Below, in pieces: positions 54,909-64,000 of a DNA stretch of 64,000 bases. Each line of letters opens with the position of its first letter. Positions within the stretch are counted from its first letter, which is position 1. Made by a program: the position numbers and the translations under genes. The DNA is from Paratinospora sagittata. Its lineage: Eukaryota > Streptophyta > Magnoliopsida > Ranunculales > Menispermaceae. The stretch is from NCBI GenBank assembly GCA_035771175.1, contig CM069610.1, positions 19,562,001 to 19,626,000 on the forward strand, given 5' to 3'. The notes beneath the pieces are model-generated. The model was given only the letters and a program-made list of their open reading frames with translations, ran no database searches and had not been told where the DNA came from.

Positions 54909-57808
54909 TGTGACGACCCTAGTTTTCACTAAAGAAAACATCAAGCCGCCCGCCCAGGCTAGTACCCTCTCCAATAGGGTACTAGTAACCCTTAGTCTCT
55001 ACTCATATCATCATTTCCACAAACATTCAACCATGAACAAGTCACATAAGGCTTAGATTACACAAGACAAAGACAATCAGCTAAAGTGCAAAATTATCAT
55101 GAAAAGTTAAGTAAATTTATTACAATCATCCATATCCAAATATAGTTTCAAAGTTTAATGAAAATAAAACATCCATAAGTGAACTCGAGACGCCTCCCAC
55201 TCCATCTGATACTCGCCAACTAGAAGTGATGGAGTCAATACCGGGATAGATCAATATGCAATGCTCTTGCCCTTGTCTCAGGCACTGCAAGATCCTAAAA
55301 AATAAAAGAATAGAGTGAGTTTATAGTCCAGTGAGATGATCTCTCATATCCGCCATCACATACTCACCAATAGGTTGAAAACCATGCACACATCGATGAT
55401 TTCATATGAGTACTACTATTACATGTGCAAATTATAAAAGTAAATATTAGTACAAAGTACACATTTTCATCGAAATTCATAGTTCGAATTCAAGTTACAC
55501 AAGGGTGATATAATATAGGTATATCCTAGATACTTTCAACCTATGAAGCATCAAACCTATGGTTCTATGTCGACAACCAAGCTCATATTCCAATGGTTGG
55601 TTGCTATTGGAAGTCCTCCAAACGTCCAACCGATGACGTCTCTACCGTGAGGTTTTTATCTACCAATTATAATACCCTATAAGTCTAGCCGATGATGTCT
55701 CAACAGGTAGACCTCACACAATTCATCACAATCTTAGCAACTTCCACAACCAACCATGTAGGATTATATCTAAAATTTATGCATAATCTTAATATGCAAG
55801 ACTATGTTCATGGCATAATGATTCAACACATAATCAACCACTACATTAGTTTGACAAGCATGCGAAACGTTCCAACATATTCATACTCATGAGCATGTAT
55901 AACATCACCATATATCCTAAACATGTTTTCTACATTAATCAACATAAGTATAAATATTCATTTAGTTTGCATAGAACAACAATAAATAATTCAAGGCATG
56001 CATTAACTATCATAAGAGCATGGATAATAACCTCAACATGTCATATCATGTACACTTAGTCTTATCCATGAAGATATACTCATTTTCCATCATAACATAC
56101 ATATACTCATAAACATGTAAAGTATTCTCTATCATGGCATGTAAAAATCATATTCATACATATACATAATCTCATTTAGCCACTCATGCTAATAACATTT
56201 AATAAAATGTAAATAAGCATGAATCATGAGATAAAACATTTTTTATAGCTATGATGATATACATATGATGGGGGAATGAAATCTACTCACAGTGATACCG
56301 TCCCTAACTAGTTCCCCCGCCTCAGAAACTTCACCTCACTTCCTAGCATTCGTAGCACTATTCTTAGTTTATCTTTACCATGGAATACAACTAAACACAA
56401 TTATACTTTCAAATCCATTTCATCGGTTCGTCCTTAAGCATTTATGAATCCTTATTCTCATTCATAGATCATTTAACTAGAATCCATTATTTAACATGCT
56501 TGAATGATGATTCCCATACCCATTTGTAGAGGCAAATGGTATTTGGGGTTCATCCATGGATTCTCCAATATTTCACTTGGGGTTTAGGCGTTTTTCACAC
56601 CCGAGATCACCAAAGAACTCTTGGCCTTCATTTATTCAACATATCTCTCAAGGGTTTTGTCTTTCAAAACCCTTGTATATGACCAAGGTTCTAAAAACTC
56701 AACTTCAACAACTATTAGTCATAAATCAAAAAAAAAAAAACAACCATTAGTCATATATTCAAGTTCTCTTAGCATGATTTCATCTATCAAGGTGAAATCC
56801 TCCAAAGAAAAGTTCAGAAGAGAACTAAAACTTTAGAAATTTCTTCAAAACCCACTTTGGTTGCTTGAAGAATAAGCAACTTCCCAAAATTCTCAAAATC
56901 ACCATTAATCATCCCATTTTTGCTCAAAACCATGTTTAAACCATCAAAACAACTTCAAAAACTCCATTAGAGACCCAAGAAACCCATTTAGATTAAAAAA
57001 CTCTACATGAGCAAACTATATTATTCAACAAGAAAACCCAAAATTCAAAGAGAAATCTCCACAAAGTTAGAAAGTATACCTTCAATTCTTTGGATTTGAT
57101 GTTTGGAGGCTCCAAAACACCTTTAAAAGTCACTTAGAATCACCCTTGAACCTTCCAAGAGCATCCCCAACTTGCACCCAAAACTCTCTCTTTTGCCAAA
57201 ATGTAAAAAGTTCAAAATGGGAGAAATTCGAGGGTATTTATAGAGTTTCCGGGCATGGAAACATATTTCTATAAGAGGAAATGTGTTTCCGGAGGTAAAT
57301 CCCGCAACTAGTTCTCAGGTGGTGGAGGGAAAACGCGTTTCTCCAAATCAGAAACACATTTCTCCTTGGGAAAACACATTTCTCACTTCGAAAATGCGTA
57401 TCTCACTCGTTTCTCGCCCTTTTTTTTTTTTGTTTTCTTCATTTTCAAGTCCCGGTTCTTCTTAGATGATCAAAATAGGGCTTCTTAAGGTTCCAAAAAC
57501 CTTGATTTAAGATTTGTTTGAGTCCCATATTCTATGTTTTCTCTAAGGAATTAGGATTTTTGGTCCAAATTTTTTATGTTTTGAGCATTTTCTCAACGTT
57601 TTTCATCTGTTTAGGTCTGGTCTTCACGTTCAGCTTCCCAACACAAACTTTGAGGTTAAAATTTAGTGTTCAAGGGTTTCCGATTCATCTATCTAAGGTC
57701 TCAATCCCACTAATTTAGGATTCCCATGAGTTCAAAGTCTCCACTTGCTTCAAAGTATAAGCGTTGTGTTCGAGAATTTGTCTTAATATTTTAGCGGGGG
57801 GCGTCACA
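54909..57808 (-). mobile_element. Ty3/gypsy-type solo LTR (2900 bp)
   Basis: Starts TGTGACGACCC and ends GGGGGCGTCACA, flanked by perfect GTCGA duplications (54904-54908 and 57809-57813). On the minus strand it begins TGTGACGCCCCCCGC, a common start of plant gypsy LTRs, so minus orientation is preferred. A different family from the three gypsy LTRs inside A2. No coding capacity. Confidence 0.85.
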
Positions 57809-57813
57809 GTCGA

Positions 57814-58231
57814 TCCCATGCTTGGATTGTTAAATAGCTAACAACCAACATGAGTAGTTGAAGAGTTGAAAAAGGAATCGCCATGTGGAACATGCCACAT
57901 GTCATCAGTAATATTAGATGGGTAATGCTAAATGAACATGAAAAGAAAAAAGAAAAACTCAGCACAAACTAGGGTGATGTGGCTTTATGTGCGCTCTAGT
58001 TTGGACATTGTGCAATTCAAATGATAAATACAATCATGGTTGTATGTGATGCTAGATCGACCTAGTAATATTCATTTGCATTACCCAAATTAGATATTAG
58101 ACGAAAATTCTAAAACTACTATGAGAGCCAACCTTTCTATTTCCTATTCAATCTTATCATGTGCTTGAAGTTTGTTGTTAACGTAGATAGATTCAATCGA
58201 AGTGCTCTCGTACTAGTGTGTCATAACATAG
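57814..58231. other. No gene recognised
   Basis: Spacer without ORF or repeat structure that I can name. Confidence 0.4.
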
Positions 58232-58428
58232 TTCCAAGAAGAAAAATGTTTTAGAAACACATTTTCCAAACACACTTTGTTGACATTGCGCTTGAGAGTT
58301 ATTGGATTACCTTGAATCACGCATCAACACGTGATTCGAGATATTCCAACAACTCTCGGGGCAATGTTAACAAAGTGTGTTAGTCAAGCACTACTCTTTT
58401 GGGAAACAACTAAAAACATATCTCTTCC
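58232..58428. ncRNA. Long imperfect foldback, possible MIRNA-like hairpin or MITE
   Basis: The core arms at 58269-58321 and 58330-58381 pair over about 52 positions with roughly 44 Watson-Crick pairs, several G-U pairs and one bulge, closed by an 8-nt loop (CATCAACA). Weaker pairing extends outward (ATGTTTTAG near 58246 with a matching segment near 58411). Length and mismatch pattern fit a plant microRNA precursor. I recognise no known mature miRNA, and a degenerate MITE is the alternative. Confidence 0.4.
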
Positions 58429-58597
58429 TTACATAAAAAGATAAATGTGCCCGGGCCTTTCCTCCTATATCTATGGGCGAAACGGGAAAATCTCATTGTG
58501 AAAAAACACCAAAATGGTTTTTTTTTCATCTCAAACTATATTCCACCATGCATGCATTCAAGCTCACCCTTACTAACATCTTCTTGATTCTAAATCT

Positions 58598-58848
58598 TGG
58601 CCTTGTTTGGCATCAAAATTAAATTATGTTTTTTGTTTCGGAAATCAAAATTCCTTGAAAACTTGTTTTGTTAGACTGTTCTCAAAAAATTTTAAAAACT
58701 GTTTTTTAATTCAACTTCCAAATTTGTAAAGAAAACAAGAATTTTTGTTGTTGTTGTGTTCCGTGTTTTCTGAAATCTTAGTCTAAAAACAAGTCTTTAA
58801 AAACACAATTTTAAAAACAGTTGTTAAATATTAGACAAACAGGCCCTT
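58598..58848. mobile_element. MITE-like element
   Basis: The left end TTGGCCTTGTTTGGC pairs imperfectly with the right end, whose reverse complement reads AAGGGCCTGTTTGTC. About 250 bp, AT-rich, with several TTTTAAAAAC words. GGGCCTGTTTG ends are common among plant hAT-type MITEs. No clean 8-bp duplication was identified. Confidence 0.55.
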
Positions 58849-59161
58849 ATATTACTTTTACTATGTGATATTTGAGTTGCAAGCAAGTTCAGATCAAGCC
58901 TAAACAAGATTTTATTTTATTTAAAAAAAAAAAAAGAAACTGATTCAAACTTCAGCTTCAGACAACAAATTATTTAATAAGTTATTCATGAACCTGTAAC
59001 TATCATCCTGAATTTAGATAACAGATTATTAGATCATCTGACAAATGATTTGGTAAAAAAACAAAATTACATGCCATTAAAACCTTAAATCAATACCACC
59101 TCCAACCTCTCTACAAATAAAATAAATATAAAAAAAGAAAGATTAGAACATATGTCGAAGG
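58849..59161. other. No gene recognised
   Basis: AT-rich spacer leading to the LINE tail. Confidence 0.4.
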
Positions 59162-60540
59162 AGGTTTTTTTTATTTTTTTTTATTTTTTATTTTTTTTGG
59201 AGCAGAAACAAATAGAGCATGAGTATAAATAAATGTAAACTGAAAGTACATCCATGGAGGCACCAGAAGTGCATCCAAACATAAGATAGACCCGACAACA
59301 AAATACCCAATTCCAACAGAGATGTTGAAAATTATAACTAAAACAAGCAACTTCCTCAATCAAAAACCCAGTCCAATAGAGAAGGACCTTGAACAAGGGC
59401 AGGCGCATGCACCCAAGAACTAGCCACGAACCTAATGTCCTCCCATAACTTATTGGACTCCTTACATCTCTCATTGAAAAGTCTATTGTTTCTTTCAATC
59501 CAAATATGCCATACTGTTGTAAAAGAAGCTACTAAAGCCACCTCTTTTGCCACACTAGAAGTGATGGAAGTATGGGACAGTGTCATGCACTCCGTGAGAC
59601 TAGATGGAATGAAAAACCTTCCCTCCAAGAAGCAAAGCCATTTCCCCCACAAGTCACTCGCCACCGGGCACTGCATGAAAAGATGATCTGGGTTCTCCTC
59701 CGCCTGAAAGCATAAAACACAGCATTGTGGAGACAAATATGTATTAAGAAGACGCCTTTGAAGTATATCCATGGTATTAATTTTTCTATGGGCCAATAGT
59801 CAACCAAACACTTTAACTTTAAATGAAATTTGTGTTTTTCAAATGTTTGCCGCTAATGTAAAGGGTAGTATGGATTGATTGGCTAAGGTTTGTAAGTCTT
59901 CAACTAATGATTTACATGAGTAATCCTCTAGGATCCATTTGAATTTGTCTGGGTTATTCCATAATTGAATAGGTTGTAGGATAGCTAGAAGATTTGACTA
60001 TTTTTCCTTGTTCCCTAGATGTTAAGGCTCTAGAGAAATGGAAGTTCCATGAAATAGGATTGCGTGAAAATGTGTGATTAAAGTTGATAAATTTTGATAC
60101 TGGCTGGTTGTAAAGTGATGATAATCTATACAAACTCGAAAAAGATAATGCCAAGGAGCAGCTGCCAACCCATTTGTCCTCCCAAAAGCGAAGAGTTTTC
60201 CCATCTCCAACCAAAGGGCAAACATGCTCGACAACCACCACTGCCAATGACCCAATGTACTTCCATGGCCCTCTAAACGAGAATCTTCCCGTGTCTCTCT
60301 CCACCACCCTAAATTAGAGCTGATGATCTCCCATACCAACTTACAATCACCCTTTACCCATAAGGAATTTTGTTCATTCACCATTCTCCGTAACCATTTC
60401 CCGCAAAGGGCCAAATTCTTCAAAGAAATATTCCCAATGCCTAATCTCCCCTTTTCCACCTGTCTCTGAACCGTCTCCTGTTTGATCAAACTTTTTAAGC
60501 CACTTTTCCCCCTTACCCCCAAAGGTGAAGCTTTGACCAT
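59162..60540 (-). pseudogene. 5'-truncated LINE on the minus strand
   Basis: The T-rich run at 59164-59199 is the poly(A) tail. On the minus strand: RT C-terminal part KGRLGIGNISLKNLALCGKW (near 60430), GPWKYIGSLAV and DGKTLRFWEDKW. The zf-RVT region then follows (LQRRLLNTYLSPQ, CCVLCFQAEENPDHLFMQC), then FTTVWHIWIERNNRLF, ending VQGPSLLDWVFD with a stop at 59356. Frameshifts near 60250 and several stops around 59830-59950. The 5' end breaks near 60540. No duplication was recognised. Confidence 0.88.
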
Positions 60541-61329
60541 GAGGTATCACTCATGAGCAGCTCATAACACATTAGATTAAAGGACAAAATGAATAAGAAA
60601 CATTAAAAGAAAGAGAGAATATTCAAACTCAAGAGAGAGAGAGAGAGAAGCTGATGAATATTCAAACTCAATAATACATAATAGTTTTTTTATCCCCTCC
60701 TTCCTTTATGGTCTTGAACCAGATTGGACATGGGCCAGTCGCAAAAAGAATACAACAAATGCTGGGAAACAGCAAAGCTATTGTGAAAGTTTACATTGGA
60801 AAAGATATGCTATCTATAACGTGAACAACTGCAAACTGACAGAAAGGAAGCAACGTATATTTCTGCAAGTTCTAAGTATATTTATAATGTACGTAAAAAC
60901 TTAACTTTACATGAGAATTGGGGTGTGAGTAAGAACAAATGTACACCAAGTTTTGAGCACGTAATACAGGTCTACTGACTTTCTAAGGCCAAGGATCTGA
61001 ACAACTTCTCTGCTCTGCTCTGCTCCTCAAGTCATGCAAAACTGTCTTTCACTTGATGACGATCCCAACTATGCCACAATGTTCTTTGATCGAACAGACG
61101 AACTTAGCATTGAGTTGCAAAAACCAGCATTGACTTGCAAAAACCTGATCCCCATGGAATATTTATCCTTTCCAACCAGCATTTTTAGTCTTCAGGGTCT
61201 CCATTGATGACGGTGATGCGTTGTTTACATGGTGGTTTGCTGCTAGGCAAAACTGAAGGAGGATTTTGTTTCCCATTTGAAATCTGTCACAATAAATTTT
61301 TAACTTCAGTTGTGACGTTGGAAGCACCA

Positions 61330-61330
<1 letters not shown>
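60541..61330. other. Intergenic; (AG)n microsatellite only
   Basis: AGAGAGAG run at 60632-60649. The words GAATATTCAAACTCA on either side of it (60618 and 60656) are direct repeats. CTCTG is tandemly repeated near 61009-61024. No gene recognised. Confidence 0.5.

Positions 61331-61331
<1 letters not shown>

Positions 61332-61376
<45 letters not shown>
61332..61376. repeat. (TA)n microsatellite
   Basis: About 45 bp of alternating AT. Open frames across it (Ile-Tyr repeats) are artefacts. Confidence 0.95.
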
Positions 61377-61380
<4 letters not shown>

Positions 61381-62454
61381 CTTTGCTCTCATCTATCTGT
61401 CCATTGTAGAAGAAGCGGTACAATCAGATCAGTCCGCAAACAAATCTCTATGCTAATCTTTGTGTTTGTTTTTTTTTTCCCCTCTAACAGCCTATTGAAT
61501 TAGGAGAAAATTGTTTAACTAGAACAGCCATTATAATAATCAGACTCAAAGATATCACATTATTATATTACTGGAAGCATTGTCATGATTTAAACTCTTA
61601 ACAACAAAGCAGCAATCAGTTTTGCATGAATTCAGCATGATTGACAATTCATCAAGGACCATAAAAATTCAGGTAGTTGATTGAGAGACATTAAAAACAA
61701 TTCAGTCGAGACACGAAGACAGGATCATAAGAAAAATGTAACAAAAGAGAAATGCAGGATATTATTCAATATTATACAACTTATATATTAACAAAGGCAT
61801 CTCAAACAATAATACTCCGAAAGCCAAAATTACACAATTAACTGCTCATACTATACCCAACACAATATGGCTAAAAGAAAATCTTATCCATGACTAGAGG
61901 GAGCAAGGTCAAAATATGATTTCCAACTGCTTCAATGAACTGGCAGAAAATTACACCTCAATTGAGCTTGTACAAGGCACACTAAGCATGCATCGAAGTA
62001 ACAGCAATGAAGTTCAATGCTCATTTAAACTCAGGTTTCTTTTTCACCCCACTTCTGTGTATTGAAATAGGATTTCAAATTATTCAGAATTCGGTAATTC
62101 ACATTCCCATATATCATCTCAGTACCTCAAAATAATCTGACTCAACCAATAGAATAGCTAGATTTAAATATGACCATGCCAACGTGAATCCATAACATGT
62201 TTCAAAATTTCAGCCTCATCAGAGGTAAAATGAAATTGTTGCACATGAACACAATATCTCACTCCCAAAATATGCAACATTTCACTAATTGGAGCAGTTA
62301 GATTGGCCCAGCTAAGATTTCTCAACAACCCAAATTGTCTAACCTGGTCACTTCATTCATCTAGATTGTAGTATTCTTGAAGCTCCTTTTTTCATTTTCT
62401 ATGCAATTCTCTTCCCTTACCTCTCTTTTTACCTTATTTTAATATACGGACTGC
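61377..62454. other. No gene recognised
   Basis: AT-rich sequence without a supported open frame. It could be intron or untranslated sequence, but no splice-site and coding combination is convincing. Confidence 0.4.
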
Positions 62455-62720
62455 TCACATCCTTCTAAAATCAAGGTGTTTGGGTGGCTATTGGCTCATG
62501 GGAGACTCAGTACTGGTGATGCATTGCAGTCCCGGCTTCCTTTCGTTTGCATTTCCCCTCTCGTTGCCCTTCATGTTTGCAGGATGGTGGAACAGCATAA
62601 CTGGGCTGAGTTTATGGAAGGAAGTTTTCTAATCCCGGTGTAGATTGTCTCCCACAGAAAAAAATATTCTTCCATGAAAATTCTTGCTACATTATGGTGT
62701 ATTTGGTGTAGGTTGCCATG
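62455..62720 (+). pseudogene. LINE zf-RVT fragment
   Basis: Encodes PSKIKVFGWLLAHGRLSTGD and LQSRLPFVC, homologous to the segment PSKVKFLGWVVAHERLNTGD of the LINE at 10368-11817. A degraded stretch follows with LATLWCIW, equivalent to its LWPLWKERN region. No poly(A) tail seen; both ends are eroded. Confidence 0.75.
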
Positions 62721-63590
62721 GAGAATTTCACAACTTCCAGAGAACAGAGGACAAGATTATACTTCAGGATTCCCATGCAATAGCAATTTTCTTTCCCTTC
62801 CCTTGGGTATAGGTTCTATTAGGAAAGACAGCATAACCAATAAATCTTCAAACAAGAATTTGTTATTAGACCCTCAAAAAAATTAGAAGATAAAAGATTT
62901 CATCCTTCAGATACACAGTATGAATATAAGATTACATACTAAGTTAGCAAAGAATATTGCATACTTCATTTTGAAGTTCATAAACAGAAAATTTCCTTAT
63001 CAAAAGAGATGGGTTAATATGACAATGCATTTTTCTGGTACAATTGCAACTTCCTTTCTACGCTTGCTGCCCAATGAACTAGATCAATAAGTTTGGAATC
63101 AAGTACAGGCTAGAGGATTCTTTTAAGAAAGACTACCAAACCTATAAATTTCTCAAACAAAAATACTTCTTTGATTCCCTTTCCGAATTAGGAGATGAAA
63201 GATTCCACCATCTGGTACAAGTCCAACACATTGAATTAAATTACCTAGTACAAGAGGCACTCCTCATGGAATTGGGAAACTTAACGGTTTGACAATGGTT
63301 GTGTGCCAAAATAAAAAAATAGTAATATTAATAATTAGGTACTGCTAAGTGCTAAAGACAAAACAATCAAAAGTTTGCCTCCCAAAAACATAAGAGCTGT
63401 TATACCCTATGCCCAATTAAATGGACTAGCAAACACCAACTGGATGTAATTACTAGATCTTATAGACAAAATATACTTCCTCGACTAAGTCCAACAACTA
63501 TAAGGGTCTAAGGCATGCAAGTAAATGAAGGAAAGTTAAGTAGTTCAACCATGTGAAATAAGATCAATGATTAAACTAGCAAATTGAGAT
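62721..63590. other. No gene recognised
   Basis: AT-rich spacer. CTCAAACAARAATWC-type words near 62850 and 63152 may be a diverged direct repeat. Confidence 0.35.
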
Positions 63591-63837
63591 TTTAGAAAGA
63601 CTCCAGTCCGGGTTAACATAGGATTATTTTGATTATGTTTGATATTAAATTATACTACTGAATTATCTTATGAGCAAAAAATATCTTTATTCTGTTCTTT
63701 TCATCATTACTTCAGTCCAGGTTTTTAGAAAGACTCCAGTCCCGGTTAACATAGAATTATTTGATTATGTTTGATATTGAGATATACTACTGAATTATCT
63801 CTTTATCCTGTTCTTTTCATCACTACTTCATGCAAAT
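63591..63837. repeat. Tandem duplication with 133-bp period
   Basis: TTTAGAAAGACTCCAGTCC begins both copies (63591 and 63724). Both continue through GATTATGTTTGATATT and TTCTTTTCATCA-TACTTCA. The second copy lacks a short stretch (ATGAGCAAAAAAT of copy 1). Few differences, so it is fairly recent. Confidence 0.9.
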
Positions 63838-63867
63838 ATTCTTTTTGATTTGTATATTTATTTTTTA

Positions 63868-63891
63868 GGGGGGGGGGGGGGGGGGGGGGGG
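63868..63891. repeat. Poly-G homopolymer (24 nt)
   Basis: An uninterrupted run of G following T6A. Such runs are rare in plant nuclear DNA and unreliable in length from sequencing. Confidence 0.85.
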
Positions 63892-63901
63892 TGACTTTAA
63901 T

Positions 63902-64000
63902 CTTTTTTTTTTTTTGAGAAGATACAATGGTCCCCAAGTGCCACTGCACCCTCCCGAGGGGTATCCGGGCCCCTTGTGCTTGGGACAAAGCCCGACTAAT
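63902..64000 (-). mobile_element. Au-like SINE, 3' part, minus strand, cut by the window end
   Basis: The poly-T at 63903-63915 is the tail. On the minus strand the body reads ATTAGTCGGGCTTTGTCCC, GGGGCCCGGATACCCC, then CATTGTATCTTCTC before the tail. This resembles the 3' part of Au-type plant SINEs and shares its end with the SINE at 6707-6885. The polymerase III boxes would lie beyond the window. Confidence 0.65.

Noticed and set aside
55692..57718. Several 60-70-codon frames
   Set aside because: Inside the 2.9-kb solo LTR defined by GTCGA duplications; no domains.
61163..61503. Frames with Ile-Tyr repeats on both strands
   Set aside because: Produced by the (TA)n microsatellite.
1..64000. 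tRNA, rRNA or organellar insertions
   Set aside because: No cloverleaf-forming tRNA gene, rRNA signature or plastid/mitochondrial gene was noticed; the only tRNA-like features are SINE polymerase III boxes and primer-binding sites.

Overview
This is nuclear DNA of a flowering plant. It is AT-rich and made almost entirely of decayed transposable elements. Ty1/copia polyproteins, plant LINEs with C-terminal zinc-binding (zf-RVT) domains, tRNA-derived SINEs, hAT-like non-autonomous elements and solo LTRs are all present. No intact cellular gene is visible; the best candidate is one terminal exon at 15191-15268. The species cannot be named from the sequence, though the element set fits a large-genome angiosperm, probably a eudicot.

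Layout. 1-3825 is the 3' part of a copia element: integrase, reverse transcriptase and RNase H broken by a 1.1-kb foreign block, then a 228-bp 3' LTR. 3826-6970 holds unassigned DNA, two MITE or hAT-like fragments and a SINE. 6972-9915 is a Ty3/gypsy gag split by a 1.5-kb hAT-like element, which itself contains a 306-bp MITE. 10368-11817 is a 5'-truncated LINE. 11818-15690 holds LTR-like debris, a small LINE tail with target-site duplications, and the possible host exon. 15690-17324 is a minus-strand LINE fragment.

17325-54045 is a nested stack of SIRE/Maximus-type copia elements, resolved here by 5-bp target-site duplications (TSDs). Element A1 (left LTR at 17325, gag) is split by A2 (19764-52610, TSD CAAAC). 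A2 is in turn split by solo LTR B1 (20877-24431, TSD ATGAA), solo LTR B2 (26339-30120, TSD AGTAC/AGTAT), two gypsy-type solo LTRs (31346-33875 and 35362-37433) and full-length element C (42295-52563, TSD CAACC). B2 contains another gypsy solo LTR (27313-28464, TSD TGTAG). C contains an inverted solo LTR of its own family (48922-50713). Order of insertion: A1, then A2, then B1/B2/C/gypsy LTRs, then the elements inside those.

54300-64000 holds a hAT-like fragment, a 2.9-kb solo LTR, a long foldback, a MITE, LINE fragments on both strands, a 133-bp tandem duplication, a 24-nt poly-G tract and a SINE running off the window end.

Most notable: the SIRE-type LTRs share three consecutive hairpins downstream of the TATA box whose stems vary by compensatory changes. 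Each LTR family also carries, upstream of its TATA box, an array of short dyad-symmetric words, with a different word in different families. The A-family word recurs inside A2, between pol and a downstream ORF. Element C carries a 1.7-kb inverted repeat with only a 150-bp spacer, a likely source of double-stranded RNA.
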